NCBI RefSeq assembly: GCF_004101845.1
Contig: NZ_CP026116.1
Location: 620,001-684,000, forward strand
Direction: 5' to 3'
DNA length: 64,000 bases
Source of the DNA: Latilactobacillus curvatus JCM 1096 = DSM 20019
GTDB taxonomy: Bacteria > Bacillota > Bacilli > Lactobacillales > Lactobacillaceae
In this document: piece after piece, positions 48,079 through 62,167 of the stretch
Position numbering within the stretch: the first letter of the stretch is position 1
Layout of the letters: the number at the start of each line of letters is the position of its first letter
Translations under genes and position numbers: made by a program
Notes under the pieces: generated by a model
Seen by the model: the letters and a program-made list of their open reading frames with translations, nothing else
The model's database searches: none
What the model was told of the DNA's origin: nothing

Positions 48079-48387
48079 CTAATCGACCCGAATGTCAGCA
48101 ATCCACGCATCTTTTTCGTTATCTGCATTTAATAATTCCGGATTATCAGCTAACGGTGTGTTGACGTTTACTAATTCACCAGCTAGTGGACTGTCAAGAT
48201 CTTGTACCATCTTCTCAGCTTCAATGGCCACTAAGGTTTCATTAGCCGTCAATTTTTGCCCCACGATTGGAACATCAACAAACTTGATTAACCCAAACTC
48301 ATTTTGTGCGGCTTTGGTGATCCCAATTCTTCTAATCGATGCTGCAATTTCCTCTGTCCAAAAATAATCATTATTATTCATCGTCAT
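48079..48387 (-). CDS. gcvH: Glycine cleavage H-like lipoyl protein
   Basis: A 102-residue GcvH-like protein with the lipoylation motif AIEAEKMVQDLDSPLAGE, the lysine being the attachment site. No gcvT or gcvP lies nearby. In Firmicutes a lone GcvH can serve as a lipoyl relay for 2-oxoacid dehydrogenases, so that is the likely role. It is 13 bp downstream of the rodA-like gene. Confidence 0.85.
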   Translation of the reverse strand: MTMNNNDYFWTEEIAASIRRIGITKAAQNEFGLIKFVDVPIVGQKLTANETLVAIEAEKMVQDLDSPLAGELVNVNTPLADNPELLNADNEKDAWIADIRVD

Positions 48388-48400
48388 CCGTCATTCACTC

Positions 48401-49600
48401 CTAGAAAGTATCTTCAGCTTCACTGAACATGTAACTCTTATAATGGTACCGCATCGACATGATAAACCCAACGCCAATTAGGTTCCCCAATAATGACGAG
48501 CCTCCTTGTGAGATGAACGGCAATGGAATCCCTGTCAATGGTAATAAACCAACGCTCATCCCAATGTTTTCGAAAACATGGAATAAGATCATCATGATGA
48601 CCCCAGTTGAGACATACGCGTAAAATTCATTCTTCGTATCAAATGTGACCCGAATCATTTGGTAAATCAACAAGAAGTACAAAAGAATCACAAAACATGA
48701 ACCGACAAAGCCGAAGTTCTCACCAATGACAGAGAAAATCATATCGGATTCACGTACTGGCACATGGACTTGCACTTGATTGAAGCCTTTCCCAAATAGC
48801 TGACCAGACCCAATCGCTTTTAAACTCTGCGATAATTGTAAACTGGTACTGGCAGTATTATCAAAAGGATGCAGCCAAGCATCAATTCGATTGAATTGGT
48901 ACGTTTTAAAGCCCAGATGCGTCAAGATTACCCGGCCAGGGGTCGTCGCCGCTAGTGTAAGGGCCGTGCCCCCAACAGCGACTAAGACAGCAATGGCTGG
49001 GGCTAAAATCTTCCAGGTCACACCTGAGACAAGCACAATCCCACCTAAGATGGCAACGAACACTAATAAGGTCCCAAAGTCATTTTGTAATTTCAATAGG
49101 ACCATCACTGGAAGTGTCCATAGTAACATTCGTCCAAGTAACATCCAATCCGTCTTAACCGTGTGTTCTGGATAAGCCGTATTGTGTTGAGTAACGACCC
49201 TGCCCAACATCAAAATATATGCCGGTTTCATGACTTCAGATGGTTGAAATGAGATTGGTCCAAGAGAGAACCAACTCTTTGCCCCAGTTTGCAAGGCGAC
49301 TGCCCGATTATAAAAGATTAAAACGGCAATCAAGAGGAAAATCCCTAACCCATAAGCCAGTGGTGCAATCCGCCATAGTTGTTCTGAATCAAACTGCATA
49401 ATTGCGACAATCGCAATTCCACCAATCACGTACCATGCAGCTTGCATAATAACGGCTCGAGTTGAACTCGCACCTGATGTATCATGTGACGTTGCCACAT
49501 AGATTGACATCAAGCCAATCAACGCTAGCATAAAGACTGAAAAGACGATTCCATAATCAACTCGCGAGGAATCTTCTGTTGTTTCTACTTCCTTTGGCAT
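48401..49600 (-). CDS. rodA: SEDS-family glycosyltransferase (RodA/FtsW)
   Basis: A 399-residue polytopic membrane protein with about ten transmembrane helices and the SEDS motifs KSWFSLGPISFQPSEVMK and GLLPLTGIPLPFISQGGSS. It polymerises lipid II into glycan strands. Proximity to mbl points to RodA, for elongation, rather than FtsW; sequence alone would not settle it. RBS AAGGAG. Confidence 0.85.
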   Translation of the reverse strand: MPKEVETTEDSSRVDYGIVFSVFMLALIGLMSIYVATSHDTSGASSTRAVIMQAAWYVIGGIAIVAIMQFDSEQLWRIAPLAYGLGIFLLIAVLIFYNRAVALQTGAKSWFSLGPISFQPSEVMKPAYILMLGRVVTQHNTAYPEHTVKTDWMLLGRMLLWTLPVMVLLKLQNDFGTLLVFVAILGGIVLVSGVTWKILAPAIAVLVAVGGTALTLAATTPGRVILTHLGFKTYQFNRIDAWLHPFDNTASTSLQLSQSLKAIGSGQLFGKGFNQVQVHVPVRESDMIFSVIGENFGFVGSCFVILLYFLLIYQMIRVTFDTKNEFYAYVSTGVIMMILFHVFENIGMSVGLLPLTGIPLPFISQGGSSLLGNLIGVGFIMSMRYHYKSYMFSEAEDTF

Positions 49601-49642
49601 GCTAAGTCTCCTTCAATCAATTCTGCTCTCATTATATAAATA

Positions 49643-49668
49643 ACCCGGCCAGAATTCTGCCGGGTTAC
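49643..49668 (-). terminator. Hairpin between DUF2969 and rodA genes
   Basis: GC-rich arms AACCCGGC and GCCGGGTT enclose AGAATTCT. It ends the upstream unit or attenuates read-through into rodA. Confidence 0.65.
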
Positions 49669-49693
49669 TGTAATTCTAATTAATTCTTAAGAA

Positions 49694-49924
49694 TTAACCT
49701 TGGTGTAAGTGGTACTCCCGTAGTAATTCGTTAACTGCATCGTCGTGGGTCTTAGTAATGATACTTTGACCAGTCCCTTCAACAGTTGCTTCAAAACGTT
49801 TCTTAGCGCTATCTTCTACAATCACGCCAATTTCATTTTTGCCGACCATGACGCTTGTCATTTCTTGGCCATTACGTTTGATGTCATCAATTGTGACAGT
49901 AATTTTTTGTTCTTTTTTTGACAT
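49694..49924 (-). CDS. DUF2969 family protein
   Basis: A 76-residue protein of the DUF2969 family found in lactobacilli, usually next to cell-shape genes as here. No membrane segment. Function unknown. Confidence 0.85.
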   Translation of the reverse strand: MSKKEQKITVTIDDIKRNGQEMTSVMVGKNEIGVIVEDSAKKRFEATVEGTGQSIITKTHDDAVNELLREYHLHQG

Positions 49925-49953
49925 AGTTATGTTGAACCCCTAACTTCTTTGAC

Positions 49954-50211
49954 TTACTTTTGTGACTCGTCTTGCTGTCGATTGCGCAAAACGGTGAAAT
50001 GATCTGGTACTGGATCATAGCCGCCCCGTACAAACGGGTGACAACGCAATATACGACCGATGCCCATGATTAAACCCAAAATAGCACCATGTTTTTGGAT
50101 TGCTTGAATCATGTAACTCGAACATGTTGGGTAATATCGGCAACTCGGTGGTAATAATGGTGAAATTCCCTTCTGATAGAAACGGACCAATCCAATCAAT
50201 ATTTTCCGCAA
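49954..50211 (-). CDS. yidD: Membrane protein insertion efficiency factor YidD
   Basis: An 85-residue protein with the family core [20 protein letters not shown] and [18 protein letters not shown], and the conserved cysteines. It assists YidC-dependent membrane insertion. Start TTG after GAGG. Confidence 0.95.
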   Translation of the reverse strand: MRKILIGLVRFYQKGISPLLPPSCRYYPTCSSYMIQAIQKHGAILGLIMGIGRILRCHPFVRGGYDPVPDHFTVLRNRQQDESQK

Positions 50212-50236
50212 TTTATCTGCCTCACTTTAGCGCATG

Positions 50237-50419
50237 CTACTGCAAGAAATTAATAATATGACTCCATGTGCTAGGCAAGAAAACGGCAAATGGATTCTGG
50301 CCGCCAATTGCAAAACCAATCATCTGACCAACTAATAACGCAATAATTATGAGCACGAAAACCAATAAAATTTTCTTTAAAACGGGTTTGACGTGTTCGT
50401 CAAAATTTGATTGATACAC
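50237..50419 (-). CDS. EpuA-like small membrane protein (DNA-directed RNA polymerase subunit beta-related annotation)
   Basis: A 60-residue protein with one transmembrane helix (about residues 14-38) and a basic N-terminal stretch, in the size and layout of EpuA proteins. Function unknown. GTG start after AAGGA; lies between mbl and yidD. Confidence 0.65.
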   Translation of the reverse strand: MYQSNFDEHVKPVLKKILLVFVLIIIALLVGQMIGFAIGGQNPFAVFLPSTWSHIINFLQ

Positions 50420-50451
50420 ACAATCACAATCCTTCTTTAATAGAATGCGGC

Positions 50452-51441
50452 TTAATAAGCCCGTTTATGTTCAATATTATCTAATAAGATGCCAGTCCCT
50501 AAAGCAACAGCATCCAATGGATTTTCTGCTAAGACCACCGGAACCTTCAAATGTTCTGAGAATAAGCTAGCGATATTGCGTAATAAAGCACCGCCACCCG
50601 TTAACATGATTCCCCGATCAATAATATCTGCAGATAATTCTGGTGGTGTCACTTCTAACACTTCTTTGGCAGCCGCAATAATTTCCATCATTGTTTCATG
50701 CAAGGCTGATTCAACTTCATCTGCACTAATTGAGACAGATTGTGGCAACCCACTTACCATGTCCCGGCCACGAATCTCAAGTGACTCACTCGCATCAGCA
50801 TGCCAAACGTTACCAATTGTTAACTTAATTGTTTCAGCCGTATGTTCGCCGATTAATAGATTATGTTTCTTCTTAACGTATGCGGCAATTTCACTATTCA
50901 TCTTATCGCCTGCAAGACGCAATGAACGACTTGTGACCACTTCACCCATTGAAAGCACAGCGACGTCACTGGTCCCACCACCGATATCAATAACCATGTT
51001 ACCGCGTGGTTGAAAAATATCCATGCCAGCACCTACAGCCGCGACTTTTGGTTCTAATTCCAAGAAGACTTTGCCGCCACCTGATTTTTCAGCAGCTTCA
51101 ACAATTGCTTTTTGTTCAATTGATGTAATATTTGTTGGGCAGCAAATCAAAATATTAGGTTTTGATAGGAAGCCCTTTACATTTAATTTATTAATAAAAT
51201 ACGCTAACATTTCTTCTGTAATGTCGAAATCAGCGATGACCCCATCCTTTAATGGACGGACAGCGTGGATATTGCCAGGTGTCCGGCCAACCATCCGATA
51301 CGCTTCTGAGCCAACTGCTAAAACTTTTTTGGTTTGGGTATCAATCGCAACAACTGAAGGTTCGTTTAAGACAATGCCTTTTCCCTTAACGTTAATTAAG
51401 ACGTTGGCAGTTCCCAAGTCAATCCCGATATCTTTAGCCAT
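50452..51441 (-). CDS. mbl: Rod shape-determining protein Mbl (MreB paralogue)
   Basis: A 329-residue actin-like ATPase with the nucleotide loops IDLGTANV (near the N-terminus) and DIGGGTSD, and the C-terminal MLTGGGALL. It forms membrane-attached filaments that direct cell-wall elongation. Context with rodA, yidD and murA supports Mbl rather than MreB. Confidence 0.93.
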   Translation of the reverse strand: MAKDIGIDLGTANVLINVKGKGIVLNEPSVVAIDTQTKKVLAVGSEAYRMVGRTPGNIHAVRPLKDGVIADFDITEEMLAYFINKLNVKGFLSKPNILICCPTNITSIEQKAIVEAAEKSGGGKVFLELEPKVAAVGAGMDIFQPRGNMVIDIGGGTSDVAVLSMGEVVTSRSLRLAGDKMNSEIAAYVKKKHNLLIGEHTAETIKLTIGNVWHADASESLEIRGRDMVSGLPQSVSISADEVESALHETMMEIIAAAKEVLEVTPPELSADIIDRGIMLTGGGALLRNIASLFSEHLKVPVVLAENPLDAVALGTGILLDNIEHKRAY

Positions 51442-51520
51442 TTGGTGTTGCTCCTTCCGAGAACTATATTCAGTAAATCATTATACCATAAGACAGGTAC
51501 CTTTAGTATCCTGATTTGGC

Positions 51521-51555
51521 AAAATAAAAAAGCGACGTCCGCTGAAATAGCAGGC
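51521..51555 (-). terminator. murA terminator
   Basis: A GCG-rich imperfect hairpin (GCGGCGCCTGCT paired with AGCGGACGTCGC on the minus strand) with a T run, after the murA stop. Confidence 0.75.
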
Positions 51556-51569
51556 GCCGCCAGTCTGTT

Positions 51570-52871
51570 TTATGCACGTTTTGCTTGTTTAATCCGGTGA
51601 CCGGCAGCATCAAAATCAGCTCGACTAATATGTGCCCCAAGTGCCCGTAATTTTTGATGGAAATGATAGTAACCCCGGTCCATGTATTGAAGGTTCGTAA
51701 CCAACGTTTCACCATTAGCTACTAACCCAGCAATGACAAGTGCTGCGGCAGCTCTTAAATCGGTTGCAGCCACTTCAGCCCCATTGAAATGTGTATCGCC
51801 ATAAAGCACAACTGATTGACCTTCAATTTGATAATCCGCATTCATTCGGCGGAGTTCTTCCAAATGCATGAAACGATTTTCAAATACCGTTTCGGTCATA
51901 ACACTCGTCTTCTTAGCAAGTAATTGAAGTGTCGTCATTTGTGCTTGCATATCAGTTGGAAAGCCTGGATAAGGTAGCGTCTTGATATTACATGCCTTTA
52001 ATTCAGCGGGACCAATAATTCGAACACCAGCTTCTTCGTCAATCACTTCCGCACCCATTTCCACTAATTTTGATAGGAGTGGTTTATTGTGTTCAGCAAT
52101 CGCTTCTTTAATCAAGACATTTCCTTGTGTTGCCGCAGCGGCTACCATGAAGGTTCCGGCTTCAATCCGATCTTGCACGATACTGTGATCCGTCCCGTGT
52201 AAAGCGGTTACGCCTTCCACCCGAATTGTCTCAGTTCCGGCGCCAAAAACGTTCGCACCCATCTTGTTTAAGACATTAGCAAGATCCACAATTTCAGGTT
52301 CACGAGCAACGTTTTCAATCACCGTTGTCCCTTCAGCCATTGTCGCAGCCATCATGATGTTTTGTGTCGCACCAACACTAGGAAAATCTAAGTAAATATT
52401 AGTTCCCACTAGGCGTTCTACTTTAGCTTCAATGTAACCATGATTTTGATGAATGGTTGCACCAAGTGCTTCAAAACCCTTCAAATGTAAATCAACAGGC
52501 CGCGAACCGATAGCACAACCACCTGGCATCGCAACTCGTGCGTGACCTAAGCGCGCTAATAACGGCCCCATCACAACGATGGAAGCACGCATTTTTGAAA
52601 CATATTCAAAAGCTGCTTCAAAATTCAAATCACCACTGGCATCGATTGTTAATTGGTTCCGTTGTTCATCAAACTCAACTTTAGCATCTAAACTCTTTAA
52701 TACATCTTGCATCATGAAGACATCAGATAAAATAGGAACGTTCGTTAATTGAACGGGTCCGTCGGTTGCTAGTAAGGCAGCCGCCATAATTGGTAATACT
52801 GCGTTTTTGGCGCCTTCGATTTGAACTTCACCAACTAATCGTTGACCGCCTTGTATAATCAATTTTTCCAA
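51570..52871 (-). CDS. murA: UDP-N-acetylglucosamine 1-carboxyvinyltransferase MurA
   Basis: First committed enzyme of peptidoglycan precursor synthesis, transferring enolpyruvate from PEP. The active cysteine is C119 in [11 protein letters not shown], so fosfomycin sensitivity is expected. The 433-residue length is normal. TTG start after GGAGGG. Follows the ATP synthase operon and DUF1146, a common Firmicutes order. Confidence 0.96.
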   Translation of the reverse strand: MEKLIIQGGQRLVGEVQIEGAKNAVLPIMAAALLATDGPVQLTNVPILSDVFMMQDVLKSLDAKVEFDEQRNQLTIDASGDLNFEAAFEYVSKMRASIVVMGPLLARLGHARVAMPGGCAIGSRPVDLHLKGFEALGATIHQNHGYIEAKVERLVGTNIYLDFPSVGATQNIMMAATMAEGTTVIENVAREPEIVDLANVLNKMGANVFGAGTETIRVEGVTALHGTDHSIVQDRIEAGTFMVAAAATQGNVLIKEAIAEHNKPLLSKLVEMGAEVIDEEAGVRIIGPAELKACNIKTLPYPGFPTDMQAQMTTLQLLAKKTSVMTETVFENRFMHLEELRRMNADYQIEGQSVVLYGDTHFNGAEVAATDLRAAAALVIAGLVANGETLVTNLQYMDRGYYHFHQKLRALGAHISRADFDAAGHRIKQAKRA

Positions 52872-52899
52872 GAGTTTCCCTCCGAATAAGACTGCTAGT

Positions 52900-53133
52900 T
52901 TATGGGACTAAAAAAATCACATTTTTAGCCTGCGCGATTATTTCTAAAAAGAATTGGCTAACGGTGTAGCCCATCACAATAGCGAGAAATACTATGACAA
53001 TCTGTACTTGACGGATATGATTCGGTTTGAAAAATTGCTCAAACCGGATTGATTGTAAGCCATAAAAACTGATTAAAATAAAACCAATATGGCTAATAAT
53101 TGAAATAACTGCCTGTAACCCGATTGATTGCAC
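52900..53133 (-). CDS. DUF1146 small membrane protein (YwzB-like)
   Basis: A 77-residue protein with two transmembrane helices (about 5-25 and 44-66) and the central [14 protein letters not shown] segment typical of DUF1146. Function unknown; placed between atpC and murA as in other Firmicutes. GTG start. Confidence 0.85.
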   Translation of the reverse strand: MQSIGLQAVISIISHIGFILISFYGLQSIRFEQFFKPNHIRQVQIVIVFLAIVMGYTVSQFFLEIIAQAKNVIFLVP

Positions 53134-53261
53134 TTAAATAACGCCCCTTTTGTGATATGCAAACATTGTAACATACCGAAATAGGATTTGTCTGCCCACC
53201 AGACTGAATCTTAAGAAACAAAAAAAGCCTTAAACCATTCAGGTTTAAGGCTTTTTGAATC

Positions 53262-53699
53262 CTACAATAAGTGATTCTTAACGTTAATCCGGTTTATCGC
53301 ACGTTGCAGTGCAATTTGAGCCCGGCGTAATTCGTCAGTATCATTATGTTCGGACGCTGTTTTAATTGCGTTTTGAGCACGTTCCTTGGCACTTTGCGCA
53401 CGCCTAATATCAATATCACGCGCCCGTTCAGCACTATCGGCAACGATTGAAGCAACGTTATGGCTCACTTCCATGAACCCACCATTGACCGCAATTGCGT
53501 CTTCACGTGCTGGATCATCAGTCCGTTTAACGCGAATCTCACCAATTTCTAAAGGGGTAATAATTGGCTCATGATTAGCCATAATACCAAGTTGCCCGGC
53601 CATCGCTGGTACAACCAACAATGTTGCGTGGTGATCATAGACAATCCCACTTGGGGTCACGATATTAACGGTTAATACCTTTTGTTCTTCTGCCATCAT
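53262..53699 (-). CDS. atpC: ATP synthase epsilon subunit
   Basis: A 145-residue subunit of the F1 central stalk that can inhibit hydrolysis. It has an N-terminal beta sandwich (MVVPAMAGQLGIMANHEP-like) and a C-terminal helical hairpin. Last gene of the operon, 12 bp after atpD. Two adjacent ATGs; either may start. Confidence 0.95.
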   Translation of the reverse strand: MMAEEQKVLTVNIVTPSGIVYDHHATLLVVPAMAGQLGIMANHEPIITPLEIGEIRVKRTDDPAREDAIAVNGGFMEVSHNVASIVADSAERARDIDIRRAQSAKERAQNAIKTASEHNDTDELRRAQIALQRAINRINVKNHLL

Positions 53700-53711
53700 T
53701 AACGCCCCTTT

Positions 53712-56118
<2,407 letters not shown>

Positions 56119-56130
56119 TTAATTCACCCC

Positions 56131-57696
<1,566 letters not shown>

Positions 57697-58239
57697 CTAT
57701 TTCAATAGTAATGACTTAATTTGATCTAAGCCATGTTTAACACTGCCATCGATCACCTTGTGATTCGATTCCAGTACAATCCCACCAATAATATCTGGAT
57801 CAACGATACTTTCCACTAAGACCTGATTGAGACCTTCGCGTTTAGCGTAGCTTTGGCTAATCTTTGCGATTTGATCACCATCTAAAGCAACGGCTGACGT
57901 TACCTTAGCGTGTGCAATCCCCATCTTTTGATCATAAAGATCTTCGTAGGCCGCAATAATGTATGGCATCTCAGCCATTCTTTGATAGTCAAAAACAAGG
58001 CTTAAAAAGTGTTGCATGAGTGTACTAAATTCACCGGAAAGGCTCTTTAGAAGCTCACGTTGTTTCAATCCAGATAAAGTCGTATCAGTCAGAACTGCAC
58101 CCAATCTTGGGTTGTCATTGAAAATAGTCTCGAGTGCTTGTATCTCTTCATGGATACTTTCAAATTGTTGCTCTTGTTCTGCAAGGGAAAATAATGCCTT
58201 TGCATAGCGTTGTCCGACTGCATATTTATCTAGTTTCAT
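57697..58239 (-). CDS. atpH: ATP synthase delta subunit
   Basis: A 180-residue peripheral-stalk subunit with the C-terminal motif [20 protein letters not shown]. It overlaps atpF by 14 bp; the shorter start (MKLDKYAVG) is chosen because it matches the family N-terminus. Confidence 0.94.
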   Translation of the reverse strand: MKLDKYAVGQRYAKALFSLAEQEQQFESIHEEIQALETIFNDNPRLGAVLTDTTLSGLKQRELLKSLSGEFSTLMQHFLSLVFDYQRMAEMPYIIAAYEDLYDQKMGIAHAKVTSAVALDGDQIAKISQSYAKREGLNQVLVESIVDPDIIGGIVLESNHKVIDGSVKHGLDQIKSLLLK

Positions 58240-58747
58240 TTTGCTTGTCCAACCCTTCAATATAGGAATTGATCAATGACTTTTGATCAGTAACTGACAA
58301 TTCTTTCTTAATGAGTTTAGAAGCAATTTCAATAGATAGTTGAGCAACATCATCTCTCGCACTGTTTAACGCATCTAAACGAGATTGTTCGATGTCTTTT
58401 TTAGCATTTTGTTTTAAAGTTTGGACTTCTTCTTGAGCAAGTGTGACCATGCCTTCGCGTTGTTTTTCACCATTTCGCTTGGCTGTATTCACAATTTCAA
58501 CTGCTTCTGACTTAGAATTCTTCAACTCTGTTGCGCGTTGTGCTGCTAATTTGGCAGCATCTTCACGTGATTGAGCGGCGTTATCTAAGTCGTTTGTAAT
58601 TTTGTCAGAACGAGCTTGCATCATTTTTGAAACAGGTCCGAACGCAAATTTACCAACTAAAGCGACTAAAATAATAAAGACAACTAATACGAAAAGTGAA
58701 TCTCCAAGGTAGGCTTCAGAAGCACCAACGATTAAATTACTAAACAT
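58226..58747 (-). CDS. atpF: ATP synthase b subunit
   Basis: A 173-residue subunit with one N-terminal transmembrane helix (about 15-37) and a long charged coiled coil that forms the stator. RBS AAGGAG. Confidence 0.95.
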   Translation of the reverse strand: MFSNLIVGASEAYLGDSLFVLVVFIILVALVGKFAFGPVSKMMQARSDKITNDLDNAAQSREDAAKLAAQRATELKNSKSEAVEIVNTAKRNGEKQREGMVTLAQEEVQTLKQNAKKDIEQSRLDALNSARDDVAQLSIEIASKLIKKELSVTDQKSLINSYIEGLDKQNETR

Positions 58748-58811
58748 CTATTGACACTCCTTCCTTGACTTACTGACTAATTTTTAAAGCGAAAATTTAG
58801 ATTCACTCGGA

Positions 58812-59024
58812 TTAACTAAATAAGATCAAGAAAGAAACGACGATAGAAAGAATTGGAACAGCTTCAATCAACCCAACACCGATAAACATTGTTGAGCGTA
58901 ATTCTGCTGATAATTCTGGTTGGCGTGCCATACTTTCGATTGTTTTTGAGATAACCTTACCGTTACCATATGATGCTGCGAATGCTGCTAAACCAGCTGC
59001 GATAGCTGCTGCTAAATAGTTCAT
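58812..59024 (-). CDS. atpE: ATP synthase c subunit
   Basis: A 70-residue hairpin of two transmembrane helices with the proton-carrying E54 in GLIEAVP and the polar loop ARQPE. It forms the rotor ring. Strong RBS AGGAGG. Confidence 0.97.
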   Translation of the reverse strand: MNYLAAAIAAGLAAFAASYGNGKVISKTIESMARQPELSAELRSTMFIGVGLIEAVPILSIVVSFLILFS

Positions 59025-59042
59025 GTTTTTTCCTCCTAATTT

Positions 59043-59756
59043 TTAGTCTTCCATTTCAACTTTTTCTGAAATATAGACTATCGATAATGTTACAAATACA
59101 TATGCTTGGATTGCCCCGATAAAGACGGAGAATCCTTGCCAAACCATTTGGATCGGTGCCGTCACAAGCATCGTTGCTGGTCCATGTGAGAAGGCCATTT
59201 TAACTAATAAACTTAGTAAAACTTCACCCGCAAAAATGTTCCCGTACAAACGCAAGGACAACGTTAAGAAATTGGTAAATTGTTCGATGATATTAATTGG
59301 TAAGAAAAATCCTACCGGTTTAATATAACTCTTCATGTAATTACCAAACCCTAACCGTTCAACACTAAAGTAGTGCGCAATCACTAAGACGATCATCGCA
59401 AGCGACATAGTGATAATCGGATTGGCCGTTGGACTCTTCAACCAAGTTACATCATGTACCTTAATTTGAAGAATCAAACCAAGTTGATTACTGATAAATA
59501 CGAACATGAACATGACGAATGCAAATAAGTAAAATTGTTTACCTTCTTCACCGGGCATCGCACTTTTAACGATTCCGTTCGTAAAATCAATGATCCACTC
59601 CAAAATATTCTGCCGTTTAGTCGGTTTAAGCGCAATTTTTCTTGATAAAAAGAAAACGAGTGCAAAAACCAAAACTGCACTTACTAAGACCGATAGACAG
59701 TTTGCTAAATTAAAACGAATTCCCAAAATGCTAATAATGGGATATTTATCATCCAC
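59043..59756 (-). CDS. atpB: ATP synthase a subunit
   Basis: A 237-residue membrane stator subunit with the conserved arginine in LSLRLYGNIFAGE. I start at the GTG at 59756, after GGAGGAGGG; the reading from 59795 would translate through that site. First gene of the operon; no atpI precedes it. Confidence 0.94.
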   Translation of the reverse strand: MDDKYPIISILGIRFNLANCLSVLVSAVLVFALVFFLSRKIALKPTKRQNILEWIIDFTNGIVKSAMPGEEGKQFYLFAFVMFMFVFISNQLGLILQIKVHDVTWLKSPTANPIITMSLAMIVLVIAHYFSVERLGFGNYMKSYIKPVGFFLPINIIEQFTNFLTLSLRLYGNIFAGEVLLSLLVKMAFSHGPATMLVTAPIQMVWQGFSVFIGAIQAYVFVTLSIVYISEKVEMED

Positions 59757-59896
59757 AAAATTCCCTCCTCCCTTAGGCTTATTTGTTGATTCCACTCTAT
59801 CAACGACTACGTCTACGCGAGTTGCACAACGAACCTAAAAACAGCAATATTTATGTAGAAAAATTAAGCATAAATCATCACCGCAATACAAGTATG

Positions 59897-59925
59897 ATAA
59901 TACCACCATTAAATTAAAAGTACAA
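59897..59925 (-). promoter_or_regulatory. Promoter of the atp operon
   Basis: On the minus strand, TTGTAC and TATTAT are 17 bp apart, about 140 bp before atpB. The rest of the gap 59757-60095 is A/T-rich, with a small GTTGAT/ATCAAC hairpin near 59790 and no gene. Confidence 0.65.
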
Positions 59926-60032
59926 AGCAAATACTAACTAATTTCTAATTATTTTTTTGTCAATGCACTCAAATACCATAAATATTATCATATCAAAAGA
60001 TTAAACTTATTAACGGTTGCTTTTTTGGCAAA

Positions 60033-60078
60033 AAAAACGCGTAACACAGGAAAATCAAGTGTTGCGCGCTTTTATTAT
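60033..60078 (-). terminator. upp terminator
   Basis: Imperfect arms AAAACGCGTAACAC and GTGTTGCGCGCTTTT in front of A/T-rich sequence. It lies after the upp stop. Confidence 0.7.
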
Positions 60079-60095
60079 CGGTACCTAATTAATGG

Positions 60096-60725
60096 CTATT
60101 TAGTCCCGAAAAGACGGTCGCCTGCATCCCCTAAACCAGGAACAATGTATCCATCCTCGTTTAAATGATCATCAAGACCAGCTGCATAGATGTCAACATC
60201 TGGATGGGCTTCTTGAACAGCTTTAACGCCTTCAGGTGCAGCCACTAGTACAACAAGGCGCATTGACGTTGCGCCGCGTTTTTTAAGGGCATCGATGGCC
60301 ATGATTGCTGAGCCACCAGTTGCAAGCATTGGATCAACGATGAATAGTTGTCGTTGATCGATATCTGTTGGTAATTTAACAAAGTATTCGTGGGGTTGTA
60401 ATGTTTTTTCGTCACGGTACATACCAATGTGACCAACTTTAGCGGCTGGGATTAATTCTAAAACGCCATCAACCATCCCAAGACCTGCACGCAGAATTGG
60501 CACAACGGCTAATTTTTTACCGCTCAATTGTTTTTCAATTGCAGGCCCCATTGGTGTTTCAACTTCTACGTCTTCCATTGCTAAATCGCGCGTGATTTCA
60601 TAAACCATTAATTCTGCGATTTCGTTTGCGACTTCGCGGAAAACTTTAGTACCCGTATCCTTATTCCGGATAATCGTTAATTTGTGTTGAATTAACGGAT
60701 GATTTAATACTGTGAATTTTGCCAT
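60096..60725 (-). CDS. upp: Uracil phosphoribosyltransferase
   Basis: A 209-residue salvage enzyme converting uracil and PRPP to UMP. PRPP motif [11 protein letters not shown] and uracil-binding [13 protein letters not shown] at the C-terminus. Lies between glyA and the atp operon as in Bacillus. Confidence 0.97.
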   Translation of the reverse strand: MAKFTVLNHPLIQHKLTIIRNKDTGTKVFREVANEIAELMVYEITRDLAMEDVEVETPMGPAIEKQLSGKKLAVVPILRAGLGMVDGVLELIPAAKVGHIGMYRDEKTLQPHEYFVKLPTDIDQRQLFIVDPMLATGGSAIMAIDALKKRGATSMRLVVLVAAPEGVKAVQEAHPDVDIYAAGLDDHLNEDGYIVPGLGDAGDRLFGTK

Positions 60726-60776
60726 TTACTTTGCCCCTATTCTATTCAATGAATTTAGTCCAAATTTTTTTCGCAA

Positions 60777-60822
60777 AAAAAGAGTGACTCCAAAGAAAAC
60801 CTTCTCCGAGTCACTCTCCCTT
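60777..60822 (-). terminator. glyA terminator
   Basis: Ten-bp arms AGAGTGACTC and GAGTCACTCT with a T run on the minus strand. Confidence 0.85.
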
Positions 60823-60886
60823 CCGCGTAAAATTCTGTTTACTATTGTAGCGTAAATAGCATCAAAAAACTAGCGGTATTCATTAA

Positions 60887-62134
60887 TTAATCTAAAAATT
60901 TAGCTTGTGTGATTGGAAAACGATCCGTCAACGCTAAAACATCTGCACTAATGCGCGTCATGGCGTCTAATTGATCGTGTTTTTCAATCACTTCTAAAAT
61001 TAATTGCGCAATCAATTCACAATCCGCTTCTTTAAACCCGCGCGATGTGATTGCTGGGGTCCCAATTCGAATCCCACTTGCCTTAAATGGACTTAATTTT
61101 TCAAAAGGAATGGTATTCTTATTAACGGTAATGTGGACACTATCTAAAAATGCTTGGACTTCCTTCCCATTTAAGCCACTCTGCGTTAAATCGAGTAACA
61201 TTAAATGATTGTCAGTCCCGCCTGAAACCATACGTACTAAGTCAGATTGTTCGAAAACGGCAGCCATCGCTTGCGCATTGGCCACAATTTGTTTTGTATA
61301 TGCTGTAAATTCAGGTTGTAAATCTTCACCAAATGCAACAGCTTTCGCCGCAATGACATGTTCGAGCGGTCCACCTTGAATACCAGGGAAGATGGCAGAG
61401 TCAATTGCTTTGGCATATTCTGCTTTACACAAAATCATTCCACCACGAGGTCCACGCAACGTTTTATGCGTTGTTGTGGTCACCACATCGGCATATGGCA
61501 CTGGACTTGGATGAACACCAGTTGCCACTAAACCAGCAATGTGTGCCATATCGACCATTAAATAGGCACCGACATGATCGGCAATGGCGCGTAATCTTGG
61601 GAAGTCAATTGTCCGACTGTATGCTGATGCCCCTGCAACAATCATTTTAGGATGAATTTCATCCGCTTTAGCAGCGAGCGCATCATAATCGATTCGTTCG
61701 TTATCGTCAGCAACGCCATAACTATAGAAGTGATAAAGTTGCCCACTGAAGTTAAACGGTGACCCATGGGTTAAATGACCGCCATCTGTGAGGTTCATCC
61801 CTAAAATCTTATCACCGGGTTCTAAAAGCGCTTGGTAAACTGCCATATTAGCCTGCGAACCGGAGTGCGGTTGTACATTGGCATGTTCTGCATTAAAAAG
61901 TTGTTTAGCACGTTCAATCGCGAGTGATTCAATTTGATCGATAAATTCACAACCACCGTAAAACCGTTTGCCCGGATAACCCTCGGCATATTTATTGGTT
62001 AATACGCTACCTTGTGCTTCTTGAACAGCTCCGGAAACAATGTTTTCAGAAGCAATTAGTTCAATATTATGCACCTGGCGTTGTTCCTCTTTTTTAATCA
62101 ATTCGTAAATTTCTGGATCAGTTTGTTCAATCAT
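60887..62134 (-). CDS. glyA: Serine hydroxymethyltransferase
   Basis: A 415-residue PLP enzyme interconverting serine and glycine with tetrahydrofolate. The PLP lysine is K224 in [14 protein letters not shown]. Start after GAGGAGTGA. It supplies one-carbon units; no glycine cleavage genes besides gcvH-like are in the window. Confidence 0.97.
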   Translation of the reverse strand: MIEQTDPEIYELIKKEEQRQVHNIELIASENIVSGAVQEAQGSVLTNKYAEGYPGKRFYGGCEFIDQIESLAIERAKQLFNAEHANVQPHSGSQANMAVYQALLEPGDKILGMNLTDGGHLTHGSPFNFSGQLYHFYSYGVADDNERIDYDALAAKADEIHPKMIVAGASAYSRTIDFPRLRAIADHVGAYLMVDMAHIAGLVATGVHPSPVPYADVVTTTTHKTLRGPRGGMILCKAEYAKAIDSAIFPGIQGGPLEHVIAAKAVAFGEDLQPEFTAYTKQIVANAQAMAAVFEQSDLVRMVSGGTDNHLMLLDLTQSGLNGKEVQAFLDSVHITVNKNTIPFEKLSPFKASGIRIGTPAITSRGFKEADCELIAQLILEVIEKHDQLDAMTRISADVLALTDRFPITQAKFLD

Positions 62135-62167
62135 TTACAATCACTCCTCTTCCTATTAAAATAGTGC

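Noticed and set aside
50489-51514. Long plus-strand ORFs opposite mbl
   Set aside because: They mirror the mbl reading frame and have no ribosome-binding sites.
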